A DNA stretch of 64,000 nucleotides from Gaiellasilicea sp963829845. GTDB lineage: Bacteria; Actinomycetota; Thermoleophilia; Gaiellales; Gaiellaceae. Made by a program: the position numbers and the translations under genes. The stretch covers positions 124,001 to 188,000 of the forward strand of contig CAWHKD010000021.1 of NCBI GenBank assembly GCA_963829845.1, in the 5' to 3' direction. The notes under the pieces are model-generated. The model saw nothing but the letters and a program-made list of their open reading frames with translations. It searched no databases and had not been told where the DNA came from. Shown here one piece after another: positions 33,992-41,937 of the stretch (positions are counted from its first letter, which is position 1; every line of letters starts with the position of its first letter).

Positions 33992-34285
33992 ATGCGCGCG
34001 CGGGTAGCGACGTTCGAAGAGGAGGTTCGAGGTCCCGAGTACGACAAGCAGATTGAGGAGATTCGCTCCGAGGCGGCGAGCGGCAAGCGCCCGCCTGGGC
34101 TGGAGGATGCGAAAGGCGTTCTGATCCTCTCCGGCGGCAGTGGCAAGCGGCTCGCGACCACGCTCTTCGAGGACGAAGAGGGCATGCGGCGCGGCGACGC
34201 TGCGCTCAACGAGATGACGCCCGTCGGGATGGGCACGCGCTCCTCGGTCGAGTTCTACGAGGTCGCGGTACTCGACATGAGCTGA
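33992..34285 (+). CDS. Antibiotic biosynthesis monooxygenase-like dimeric alpha/beta barrel protein
   Basis: 97 residues beginning MRARVATFEEEVRGPEYDKQ, with RPPGLEDAKGVLILSGGSGK and SVEFYEVAVLDM. This matches small ABM-like/Dabb-fold proteins common in actinobacteria. No catalytic residues can be assigned. GGAGGCG precedes the ATG. Confidence 0.65.
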   Translation: MRARVATFEEEVRGPEYDKQIEEIRSEAASGKRPPGLEDAKGVLILSGGSGKRLATTLFEDEEGMRRGDAALNEMTPVGMGTRSSVEFYEVAVLDMS

Positions 34286-34304
34286 CGGCACGCCGTACGG
34301 GAGG

Positions 34305-34733
34305 CTACGACTCAGACTGGATACCGCGGCCTTCGGCCGCGCGAACGCGCTGAGCCAGTGCTTCCAAGAGCGACCAGGCCACCTCGGGGTGGCTCTCGAT
34401 CACAGGGCGAAAGCTCCAGACGGGCAGCTGGTAGGCATGCACGTCCGTGTCCGCCTTCACCGTCGCGCTCCGCGCGGACCTGTCGACCAGCGACATCTCC
34501 CCGAAGCAATCGCCGGGGCCGAGCCGCCCGACTTCCTCACCGCGGACGGTCACGGTCACACTTCCCGTCTCGATGACGATGAGCGTCCGACCGGACTCAC
34601 CCTCCTCGGCAAGCGTATCGCCGGCCGCAAACGTCCGCGTCATGAACTCAGAGGCCAGGCTCTCGAGAAAGCTGTCGTCCGCCTCCGCAAAGAGCCGGAC
34701 TCCGCGGAGCAACTCAAGGCTCGGTTTCGCCAC
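34305..34733 (-). CDS. Cyclic-nucleotide-binding domain protein
   Basis: 142 residues comprising one CRP-type cNMP-binding domain. The beta-roll holds LGPGDCFGEMSLVDRSARSA, the phosphate-binding cassette with Gly, Glu, Arg and Ser. There is no helix-turn-helix, so it is not a CRP regulator by itself. It may respond to cAMP made by the cyclase at 24.4 kb. Confidence 0.88.
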   Translation of the reverse strand: MAKPSLELLRGVRLFAEADDSFLESLASEFMTRTFAAGDTLAEEGESGRTLIVIETGSVTVTVRGEEVGRLGPGDCFGEMSLVDRSARSATVKADTDVHAYQLPVWSFRPVIESHPEVAWSLLEALAQRVRAAEGRGIQSES

Positions 34734-34870
34734 GGACGGATCCTAACCCGGAGCGGCCAACCCGGCACGCTTGACCCGCCTGAACGGCATATCTTGCCGA
34801 ACGACTTTCGCGTCAGTGCGGCCCTCGACACACACGCGCGCCGGCCGCCCGCGGGGCCTACAGAGGATGT

Positions 34871-34896
34871 GACGTTCTCAGCCGGCCGAGAACGTC
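34871..34896 (-). promoter_or_regulatory. Hairpin over the stop codon of the small 34.9-kb gene
   Basis: GACGTTCTC (34871-34879) pairs with GAGAACGTC (34888-34896) around an 8-nt loop containing the stop codon. It may terminate the short transcript or stabilise its 3' end. No T tract. Confidence 0.4.
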
Positions 34897-35027
34897 ATGT
34901 GCGGGTCGTGGCCATGGAAGGGGAACTCGTCGTGCTCGCCGTGCACAGTGTGCTGCGTCAACTCGGCCACGTCCCCGTAGTCCACGATCACCGGACTTTC
35001 GTACTCCACGGGTTCCTTCTTGTCCAA
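34878..35027 (-). CDS. Possible RiPP precursor peptide (lasso-leader-like)
   Basis: 49 codons from TTG with GGGGAGAG upstream. The leader reads DKKEPVEYESPVIVDYGDVA then ELTQHT, close to the YxxPxIxDYGDxxELT pattern of lasso-type leaders. The remainder (VHGEHDEFPFHGHDPHMTFS) is His/Asp-rich and has no acidic residue at positions 7-9 after the Gly, so a classic lasso core is unlikely. No leader protease, cyclase or RRE gene is seen nearby. Confidence 0.4.
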   Translation of the reverse strand: MDKKEPVEYESPVIVDYGDVAELTQHTVHGEHDEFPFHGHDPHMTFSAG

Positions 35028-35510
35028 CGGACTCTCCCCAAGTCGCGGACGCTGACGGCGACTGCCGCCACGCTGTGTATTTACCTCATTTACGCACCCA
35101 AGAGCGGCTTGGTTTTACAAGCTTCACACACTGTTTACAGAAGGACGCGGCGCACTTGGGGCCGCGACCGGGAGCGTGAAGGACGCGCTGCTCGGTGGAA
35201 GACATGACTCGGGGTGATGGGCGAGCCGCACGTCGGCGGCCCGGTGCGGCTCAGCCCTGATGCCAATTGTCTCACAATCAAATCGCTGTTTCCGGATGAT
35301 GACATTTGGGTACGGGACTCACTGTTCGACAAAGCGGGTTGCAAGCGGGGCGCCGCGAGATCTTGGGGGGTCCATCCGGCGTCCCGCTCCCCGCACTCTC
35401 GGAGCAGGGACGAACCGAAGCAGGGGTCACGCTGAGGCTGGACGCGACGAAGGCCATGGCGATCTCGGAGCGGGCGGTTCCTCAACGGGCCTTCACCTGC
35501 GACTGTCACA
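35028..35510. other. Relatively AT-rich gap upstream of yjbQ
   Basis: The stretch 35070-35130 is markedly richer in A and T than its surroundings (TTTACCTCATTTACGCACCC) and probably holds the promoter of the small minus-strand gene. A weak plus-strand frame at 35214-35435 has mixed codon use and no known similarity; I do not call it a gene. Confidence 0.35.
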
Positions 35511-35972
35511 ATGCCCGCGATGAAGGCCTACCAGCACGTCACCGAACTCCGGACCGCGGGCGGGCTCTCGATCAAGGACATCACCGAAGAAGTGCAGGAG
35601 GCCGTCGCCGCGAGCGGGATCCGCAATGGAATCTGCTCCGTCTACTCGCCGCACACGACCTGCTCCGTGCGCGTGAACGAGTTCGAAAGCGGCTTCCTCG
35701 AGGACTTCGCGCTGCTGCTGAAGCGGCTCGTCCCGAGCGACAACTACTACGCCCACGACGACTGGGACCGCCGTACCGAGAACGTCTGCCCCGAGGACAT
35801 GGACTTCGGAAACGGCCACTCGCACTGCATGTCGATGCTGCTCGGCCCGGCCGGCGAGTCGATTCCCGTGTCGGACGGAGAGCTCTGCCTCGGCACCTGG
35901 CAGCGCGTGCTCTTCCTCGAGCTCGACCGCGAACGCGACCGCCGCTGGCTCGTCCAGGTCGTCGGCGTCTGA
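35511..35972 (+). CDS. yjbQ: YjbQ family protein (UPF0047)
   Basis: 153 residues with the family signatures GICSVYSPHTTCSVRVNEFE and HSHCMSMLLGPAGESIPVSD, and a metal-binding His/Asp/Glu set. Some members have weak thiamine phosphate synthase activity; the cellular role is uncertain. Convergent to the SDR gene, with terminator hairpins between. Confidence 0.92.
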   Translation: MPAMKAYQHVTELRTAGGLSIKDITEEVQEAVAASGIRNGICSVYSPHTTCSVRVNEFESGFLEDFALLLKRLVPSDNYYAHDDWDRRTENVCPEDMDFGNGHSHCMSMLLGPAGESIPVSDGELCLGTWQRVLFLELDRERDRRWLVQVVGV

Positions 35973-35999
35973 GCCAAGTAACAGTCTGTTACTTGGCTC
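35971..35999 (+). terminator. Terminator hairpin of yjbQ
   Basis: GAGCCAAGTAAC (35971-35982) and GTTACTTGGCTC (35988-35999) form a perfect 12-bp stem with loop AGTCT, starting at the yjbQ stop. Confidence 0.7.
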
Positions 36000-36026
36000 A
36001 CGACGAGGCAACGCCGCGTGAGCCCC

Positions 36027-36051
36027 GCCTTGTAACAGTCTGTTGCGAGGC
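36027..36051 (-). terminator. Terminator hairpin of the SDR gene
   Basis: GCCTTGTAAC (36027-36036) and GTTGCGAGGC (36042-36051) pair with two wobble pairs around AGTCT, ending on the SDR stop codon. Loop and inner stem copy those of the yjbQ hairpin. Confidence 0.6.
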
Positions 36052-36824
36052 TACTCGGGCGTCACGTACGCGGCGGTGAGGCCGCCGTCGACGAGGAAGG
36101 TCGCTCCGTTCACGTAGGACGACTCGTCGCTGGCGAGGAACAGCGCCGCGTTGACGATCTCGCGTGGCTTCGCGAGCCGCCCCGTCGGCCAGTGGATGCG
36201 GCGTCGCTCGAGCGCATCCGGATTGTCGCCGAAGATGTTGAGCAGCAACGGCGTCTCGACGGGCCCCGGGCAGAGCGCGTTGACGCGCACGCCCTGCCGC
36301 GCGAACTGGACGCCGAGCTCGCGCGACATCGAGAGGACGGCGCCTTTCGAGGCCGAGTACGAGATCTGCGACGTCGCGGCGCCGAGGATGGCGACGAAGC
36401 TCGCGACGTTGATCACCGAGCCGCCGCCTCGCTCCAGCAGGTGCGGAATCCCGTGCTTGCAGCAGAGGAAGACACCGCGCGTGTTCACCGCCTGGACGCG
36501 GTCCCAAGCCTCGACCGACGTGTCGAGAACGGACGCGTCGTCGTCGGGGGAGATGCCGGCGTTGTTGTAGAGGACGTCGATGCCGCCGAAGCGCTCGGCT
36601 GTCGCCGCCATCATCGCCTCCACGTCCCGCTCCTCCGCCACGTTCGCCTGGAACGCGAACGCCTCGCCGCTGCACCGGCCGGCGGTCTCCTCCGCTGCGG
36701 CCAGGTTCTTGTCGACCGCGCACACCTTCGCGCCCTCCTCGGTGAAGAGGATGGCCGCCTCGCGGCCCATGCCGCCACCGGCGCCCGTGATCACGCACAC
36801 CTTGCCGTCCAGACGTCCAGCCAC
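36051..36824 (-). CDS. Short-chain dehydrogenase/reductase
   Basis: 257 residues, classical SDR: TGAGGGMGREAAILF for NAD(P) binding, NNAG, and the catalytic Ser with YSASKGAVL (Tyr/Lys). CPGPVETPLL and the GATFLVDGGL end are typical. The substrate is unknown. It lies 1 bp downstream of the aldehyde dehydrogenase gene on the same strand, so it probably belongs to the same catabolic operon. Confidence 0.9.
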   Translation of the reverse strand: MAGRLDGKVCVITGAGGGMGREAAILFTEEGAKVCAVDKNLAAAEETAGRCSGEAFAFQANVAEERDVEAMMAATAERFGGIDVLYNNAGISPDDDASVLDTSVEAWDRVQAVNTRGVFLCCKHGIPHLLERGGGSVINVASFVAILGAATSQISYSASKGAVLSMSRELGVQFARQGVRVNALCPGPVETPLLLNIFGDNPDALERRRIHWPTGRLAKPREIVNAALFLASDESSYVNGATFLVDGGLTAAYVTPE

Positions 36825-36825
36825 C

Positions 36826-38175
36826 TCAACCCTCCGTCGAGAAGAAGACCGACTTGACCTCGGAGTAGCCGTCGAGCGCCTGCATGCCGAGCTCGCGGCC
36901 GAACCCCGACTGCTTGAAGCCCCCGAACGGCGTCGTCACGCGCACCGACGAGTTCGAGTTGATGCTGAGGACGCCGGTGTCGATCGCCCGCGCGACACGC
37001 AGCGCCCGGGCGCCGTCGCGCGTCCAGATCGAGCCGGAGAGGCCGTACGGCGTGTCGTTTGCAAGCCGAACCGCGTCAGCCTCGTCGTCGAACGGAATCA
37101 GCGCGGCGACCGGCCCGAAGACCTCCTCGCGCGCGATCCGGTCGTCGTTCGACGCCTCGACGATCGTCGGCGGATACCAGAACCCCTTACCGCCGGGCAC
37201 CTCGCCGCGGTACAGGGGCTCACCGTCGACGAAGCCGGCCACCGTTTCGCGGTGCGCGGCCGAGATCAGCGGCCCCATCTCCGTCGAGTCGTCCCCGGGA
37301 TCACCGACCCTCAGCTTCTCCGTCGCGTCGATCAGGAGCTCCGCGAAGCGGTCGTACGCCCCACGCTCGACCAAGATGCGCGAGCGCGCGCAGCAGTCCT
37401 GGCCGGCGTTGTCGAAGACGGCGTAGGGAGCGGAGGCCGCAGCCCGCTCCAGGTCTGCGTCGGCGAAGACGACGTTCCCGGACTTGCCGCCGAGCTCGAG
37501 AGTGACGCGCTTGATGGTGCCTGCGGCGCCGCTCATCACCTGCCGCCCGACCTCGGTCGAGCCGGTGAACCCGATCTTCGCCACGTCGGGGTGCTCGACG
37601 AGCCGCGTGCCGACGACCGAGCCTTTGCCGACGACGACGTTGACGACACCCTCCGGGATGCCCGCCACGAGCGCAAGCTCGGCGAGCCGCAGCGCGGAGA
37701 GCGGCGTCAGCTCGGCCGGCTTCAGCACGACGGTGTTGCCGGTCGCGAGGGCTGGCCCGAGCTTCCAGGAGGCGATGTTGACCGGAAAGTTCCACGGCAC
37801 GATGAGGCCGACGACGCCGAGCGGTTCCCGGAAGGTGAACGCCTCCCCGCCGGCAACCGGGATCGTCTCGCCGTAGTGCTTGTCGACGGCGCCGGCGTAG
37901 AAGTGAAAGACCTGCGCGACCATGCCGACCTCGCCGCGCGCGCCGGCGATCGGCTTGCCGACGTTGCGCGACTCGATCCGCGCCAACTCCTCCCCGTGCT
38001 CCTCGACGAGCTCGGCCAGCCGCCGCAGCAGCCGAGCCCGATCGCCAGGCGCGACGGCGCGCCAGGCCGGAAAAGCCTCTTTCGCTCGCGCGACCGCCGC
38101 ATCCGCCTCCTCCACCCCCGCTCGCTCGAGCTCGGCAAGCGGCTCCTCGGTCGCGGGATTGAGGACGGTCAGCAT
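36826..38175 (-). CDS. NAD(P)-dependent aldehyde dehydrogenase
   Basis: 449 residues from MLTVLNPATEEPL. Signatures: VPWNFPVNIASWKLGPALA, KIGFTGSTEVGRQV, VTLELGGKSGN with the general-base Glu, and AGQDCCARSRILVE with the catalytic Cys. Together with the ligase, amidase and permease nearby it fits oxidation of gamma-glutamyl-aminobutyraldehyde or a related aldehyde in polyamine breakdown. Specificity is inferred from context. Confidence 0.93.
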   Translation of the reverse strand: MLTVLNPATEEPLAELERAGVEEADAAVARAKEAFPAWRAVAPGDRARLLRRLAELVEEHGEELARIESRNVGKPIAGARGEVGMVAQVFHFYAGAVDKHYGETIPVAGGEAFTFREPLGVVGLIVPWNFPVNIASWKLGPALATGNTVVLKPAELTPLSALRLAELALVAGIPEGVVNVVVGKGSVVGTRLVEHPDVAKIGFTGSTEVGRQVMSGAAGTIKRVTLELGGKSGNVVFADADLERAAASAPYAVFDNAGQDCCARSRILVERGAYDRFAELLIDATEKLRVGDPGDDSTEMGPLISAAHRETVAGFVDGEPLYRGEVPGGKGFWYPPTIVEASNDDRIAREEVFGPVAALIPFDDEADAVRLANDTPYGLSGSIWTRDGARALRVARAIDTGVLSINSNSSVRVTTPFGGFKQSGFGRELGMQALDGYSEVKSVFFSTEG

Positions 38176-38233
38176 CGGGCTATTCCACCATCTTCGTCTC
38201 AAGCGCGGCGCTGCGACCGCCGATGAAGAATGC

Positions 38234-38803
38234 GTGGGAGCCGAGAAGAACGCCTCACAGCAAGCCGTCGAGGAGCTCGTCGCGCACTACCAAGCGAAGG
38301 CTCGCGCGGTCAGCCGCACCGGCGTCGCAATCGGCGCGTTCGCAGGCGTCCTCGTCGGCTCGATCCCGCTCAGCCCGCTCCGCGCCGCCTGGCCGATCCC
38401 CTCCAGCTACGGCTTCGCCACCCTCCTCGGCGGACTCGTCGTCGGCGTCCTGATCGGGTACGTGATCGGCGACCCGCGCGGAAAGCTCTACCAGCGGATG
38501 GCCGAGCAGGCACGCCTCCAGCTCCAGCTCGAGCAGCGGATCTCCCAGAACGACGCCCGGATGGGGCAGCTGCTGACCGCACTGACGGCACGGGCGACAG
38601 CGGCCGCCCAGCAGCAGTCGGCCGCCCCGGCGGCGCTCACGCAGGCGCCGCCGCCGGCACCGGTCGCCGCGCCACAGGCCTACGCCGTGCCCCAGGCGCT
38701 CGAGGCGCCCCTGTTCGAGGTTCCCCCTCTGCGCCTCCACCCCGTCCCGGCGGCCGAGCCCGCGCCTGCGGCGCCGCCGCTGTCGCCGCCGCTCTCGGGC
38801 TAG
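38234..38803 (+). CDS. Membrane-anchored protein with coiled-coil and Pro/Ala-rich tail
   Basis: 189 residues from a GTG start. An N-terminal charged helix is followed by two hydrophobic helices (about 32-80, with ATLLGGLVVGVLIGYVIGD), a coiled coil (MAEQARLQLQLEQRISQNDA) and a Pro/Ala-rich tail. Function unknown. The gene reads divergently from the aldehyde dehydrogenase. The start is uncertain, as the ribosome-binding site is weak. Confidence 0.65.
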   Translation: MGAEKNASQQAVEELVAHYQAKARAVSRTGVAIGAFAGVLVGSIPLSPLRAAWPIPSSYGFATLLGGLVVGVLIGYVIGDPRGKLYQRMAEQARLQLQLEQRISQNDARMGQLLTALTARATAAAQQQSAAPAALTQAPPPAPVAAPQAYAVPQALEAPLFEVPPLRLHPVPAAEPAPAAPPLSPPLSG

Positions 38804-39513
38804 CTCTTCGTTTCCCGGTACGCGCGCGCCTCCTCGACGAGTGCGCGGAAGAGCGCCAGGTCCTCGCCTTCCTCCGGATGCCAGAGCACGCCGACCGCGA
38901 AGCGCTTGTCCGGATCCTCGATCGCCTCGAGCGTCCCATCCTCGGCCCACGCCGACTCGACCAACCTGTCGCCGAGCTTCCCGAAACCCTGGTGGTGATG
39001 CGACTTGACCGGGGCGCGTTCGCCGAGCAGCGAGCCGAGCCGCGTCCCCTTCTTCACGTCGACCTCGTGGTCGGCGAAGGCACCCGGCGTCTGCTTGTGC
39101 TTCTCGTCGCCGACGACGTCCGGTAGATGCTGGACGAGGTCGCCGCCGCGGGCGACGTTCAGCACCTGCGAGCCGCGGCAGACGGCGAGCACGGGCATGT
39201 CTCGCTCGAGCGCGGCGCTCAGGAGCGCCAGCTCACCGCGGTCGCGCTCGGGACGGGTGCCGTTCGTCTCCGGATGCGCCTCGTGCCCGTACTCCGACGG
39301 GTCGATGTCCGCGCCGCCCGAGAAGAGAACCCCGTCCAGAGCAGCGAGGGTCTCGCCGACGCCCTCCTCGCTCGGCGGGACCAGCAACGCGCGGCCGCCG
39401 GCGACCTCGATCTGCCTCACATACGCGAGCGGGATCACCGCCGCCGGCACGTCCCAGGCGCCCCAGCGCACGCTCGGCTCCGCGTAGGCCGTGATCCCGA
39501 TCAGGGGCCGCAT
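38800..39513 (-). CDS. puuD: Gamma-glutamyl-gamma-aminobutyrate hydrolase-like class I amidotransferase
   Basis: 237 residues of the peptidase C26/PuuD family: LFSGGADIDPSEYG, the nucleophile in VLAVCRGSQVLNVARGG, and His/Glu in LWHPEEGED. It releases GABA from gamma-glutamyl-GABA in the Puu route. The gene overlaps the next upstream gene by 13 bp. The symbol is based on family and on the ligase, dehydrogenase and permease around it. Confidence 0.85.
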   Translation of the reverse strand: MRPLIGITAYAEPSVRWGAWDVPAAVIPLAYVRQIEVAGGRALLVPPSEEGVGETLAALDGVLFSGGADIDPSEYGHEAHPETNGTRPERDRGELALLSAALERDMPVLAVCRGSQVLNVARGGDLVQHLPDVVGDEKHKQTPGAFADHEVDVKKGTRLGSLLGERAPVKSHHHQGFGKLGDRLVESAWAEDGTLEAIEDPDKRFAVGVLWHPEEGEDLALFRALVEEARAYRETKS

Positions 39514-40370
39514 GGTTCCAGTCTAAGCCGGTCGACGATGGCCGCCGCGGGCTCGACCCGCCGGAGCGCGCGGACACCCGCGCCCGCGTAGAGCGCCATC
39601 CGGTCCGGGTCGCCGCCGCGCGTGCCGGTCGGCATCGCCTCCGACGCGGGAGCACCCTCTGCGAGCGCCGCGTTCGGGAGCACGCGGTGCTTCGCGTCCG
39701 GCCAGCCGATCGAGAAGACGTCGGTGAGGACGGCGTCCTCGGCGGCGAGCAGGCGCTCGACGTAGCCCGGGTGTCGGTCGGCCTCCTCCGCGACGAGGAA
39801 GGCAGTGCCTGCGGCGACGGCGCCGGCGCCGGCCTCCCGGGCAGCGCTCGCCGCGGCCGCATCCGCGATGCCGCCCGCGGCGACGACCGGGACCCCGAGT
39901 CCTGCGACCTGGTCGAGCAGCTCCATCAGCGGCCGCTCGCCCTCAACATGCCCGCCGGCCTCGATCCCCTGCACCATCACAAGGTCGGCGCCGGCGTCGA
40001 CCGCCCTGCGCGCGGCAGCTGCGGAGCCCACCTGGATCAGCACCTCCGCGCCCGCCTCGTGGGCGCGGGCGACCAGGTCAGGCCGGATTCCCCAGGAGAA
40101 GGAGATCACGGGCACGTGCTCCTCGCAGAGTACGTCCAGGCGGTGCTCCTGCGGGAACGCAAGGACGAGGTTGACGCAGAAGCGGCGTCCGGTGAGTGCG
40201 CGCACCTGCGCTCGCAGAACGTCTGTCCGCGTCCACGAGGACGCGAGCGAGCCGAGACCGTCGGCGGCGCAGACGGCCGCGGCGAGCTCGACGGTCGCCG
40301 CCGGGCCGATCGGGGCCTGCATAACCTCGAACCCGGGGCTACCCCCGCTCGAAGAACCGATGTCGTTCAT
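39501..40370 (-). CDS. Nitronate monooxygenase-like flavoprotein
   Basis: 289 residues, FMN-dependent TIM barrel: VMQAPIGPAATVELAAAV, VMVQGIEAGGHVEGERPLME with the catalytic His, and PVVAAGGIADAAAASAAREA for phosphate binding. Family members oxidise nitronates or act as enoyl reductase-like enzymes. Its role in a polyamine cluster is unclear. It overlaps both neighbours (32 bp with the ligase, 13 bp with puuD), so it is certainly co-translated. Confidence 0.85.
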   Translation of the reverse strand: MNDIGSSSGGSPGFEVMQAPIGPAATVELAAAVCAADGLGSLASSWTRTDVLRAQVRALTGRRFCVNLVLAFPQEHRLDVLCEEHVPVISFSWGIRPDLVARAHEAGAEVLIQVGSAAAARRAVDAGADLVMVQGIEAGGHVEGERPLMELLDQVAGLGVPVVAAGGIADAAAASAAREAGAGAVAAGTAFLVAEEADRHPGYVERLLAAEDAVLTDVFSIGWPDAKHRVLPNAALAEGAPASEAMPTGTRGGDPDRMALYAGAGVRALRRVEPAAAIVDRLRLEPCGP

Positions 40371-41673
40371 ACGAGGTGACGACGCGGTCGAAGAGCTCCT
40401 GCTCGGTGCGCGCGTAGTTGAGGTAGTGGTCGACGACCTCGTCGCCGAAGGCGGCTCTGGCCATCGTGCCGTCCTCGAGCGCCGCGATCGCCTCGCGCAG
40501 CGAGTGTGGGAAGCGATTGGCGTCCGACTCGTAGGCGTTGCCCTCGAGCGGCTTCGGCAGCCTCAGCTTGTTCTCGATCCCGTCGAGCCCAGCGGCGATG
40601 ATCGCGGCGAAGGCGAGGTACGGATTCGCGTCGGCGCCCGGGATCCGCGTCTCCGTCCGCAGCGCCGGGCCGTGGCCGACGATCCGGAAGCCGCACGTGC
40701 GGTTGTCGTGGCCCCAGGCGAGCGTCGTCGGCGCCCACGAGCCGGCCGCGAAGCGCTTGTACGAGTTGACGTTCGGCGCGAGGAAGATCGCGAGCTCCTT
40801 CAGGTTCGCGATCTGGCCGGCGAGCCAGCGCTTGAAGGTCGGGCTCTCCCCCGCGAACGCGCTGCGGTCGCCGCGCCAGAGCGAGGAGTGGATGTGGCAG
40901 GACGACCCGATCCAGCTGTGGTCGGGCTTGGCCATGAACGTGATCGAGCAGCCGTTCAGGTGCGCGAGCTCCTTCGCGCCGTTCTTGTAGACGACGTGGT
41001 TGTCGGCCATCGTCAGCGCGTCCGCGTAGCGGAAGTTGATCTCGTGCTGGCCGGGCCAGGCCTCGCCCTTCGAGGTCTCCACCTTCATCCCAGCAGCCTG
41101 CATGCCGTTGCGGATCTGGCGGATGAACCCTTCGTCGTAGGTGGAGGCGAGGATGTGGTAGTCGAGGATGTAGGGGACGGACGGTGTCAGGTCCTCGTAC
41201 CCCTGCGTGTGCGCCTCCTCATACGTCTCCTTGAGCAGGAAGAACTCCAGCTCGGAGCCGATCATCGGCGTGAACCCGAGCGCCTCGGCCCGCTCGACCT
41301 GCGCGCGCAGCACCTGGCGCGGCGACGGCGCGACCGGCGAGCCGTCGTGCCAGCCGACGTCGCAGAGGACGAGCGCGGTCGCCTCGAGCCAGGGAATCCG
41401 CCGCAGCGTCGCGAGATCGGGCTGGAGCGCGAAGTCACCGTAGCCACGTTCCCAGCTAGCTAGCTGGTAACCCGGCACCGGATCCATCTCCATCTCGAGC
41501 GCGAGCAGGTAGTTGCAGCCCTCGACCGGGTGGCCGGCGCCGGTCTCCTCGACGAAGAACTCGCCGTGCAGGCGCTTGCCGATCAGCCGGCCCTGCATGT
41601 CGGTGAACGCCACGACGACGGTGTCGATCGCGCCCGACTCCACGTCGGCCTTCAACTCGTCGAAGCCAAGCAC
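40339..41673 (-). CDS. Glutamine synthetase-like gamma-glutamylpolyamine ligase
   Basis: 444 residues from GTG at 41673; longer starts read through the palindromic intergenic element. Signatures: AFTDMQGRLIGKR, GSELEFFLLKE, PGQHEINFRYADALT, FMAKPDHSWIGSSCHIH and ETRIPGADANPYLAFAAIIA. The family includes PuuA and actinobacterial GlnA-like polyamine or ethanolamine ligases. First gene of a four-gene overlapping string. Confidence 0.88.
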   Translation of the reverse strand: MLGFDELKADVESGAIDTVVVAFTDMQGRLIGKRLHGEFFVEETGAGHPVEGCNYLLALEMEMDPVPGYQLASWERGYGDFALQPDLATLRRIPWLEATALVLCDVGWHDGSPVAPSPRQVLRAQVERAEALGFTPMIGSELEFFLLKETYEEAHTQGYEDLTPSVPYILDYHILASTYDEGFIRQIRNGMQAAGMKVETSKGEAWPGQHEINFRYADALTMADNHVVYKNGAKELAHLNGCSITFMAKPDHSWIGSSCHIHSSLWRGDRSAFAGESPTFKRWLAGQIANLKELAIFLAPNVNSYKRFAAGSWAPTTLAWGHDNRTCGFRIVGHGPALRTETRIPGADANPYLAFAAIIAAGLDGIENKLRLPKPLEGNAYESDANRFPHSLREAIAALEDGTMARAAFGDEVVDHYLNYARTEQELFDRVVTSYERHRFFERG

Positions 41674-41713
41674 GGAGGCGATCTTAGAGCCTCGAACGTG
41701 ACGGGGCCTCGTC

Positions 41714-41820
41714 GCCGGTAATCGCTGGACGTTTGCGAGGCAAGGACGCAGGGAGCGTCGATATGCGGGCATATCGACGCGACCGAGGACGCCGCATCGC
41801 GACGTCCAGCGGTTTCCGGC
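41714..41820. repeat. Nested palindromic element between the ligase and the permease genes
   Basis: Three nested inverted pairs: GCCGG (41714-41718) / CCGGC (41816-41820); CGCTGGACGT (41723-41732) / ACGTCCAGCG (41802-41811); and in the centre GCGTCGATATGC (41755-41766) / GCATATCGACGC (41769-41780) with only GG between. It could be an operator region, a transcribed structured leader, or a mobile palindromic repeat. Confidence 0.6.
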
Positions 41821-41937
41821 GACTCAGAGCGTCGTTGCGTTCGAGGCTCTACCCCCTCGTGCCGTCCGACACGTTGACAACGCTTGTGACAGACGCGCGT
41901 AATAGCGCTGACACGACACCGACGTTGGGGAGGGCTG

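Noticed and set aside
34878..35027. Confident lasso peptide call
   Set aside because: The leader pattern fits, but the core lacks a ring-closing acidic residue and no biosynthetic genes are near, so only a tentative call is given.
35214..35435. 73-codon plus-strand frame upstream of yjbQ
   Set aside because: No ribosome-binding site, no family, and the second half is Arg/Ser-rich as in chance frames.
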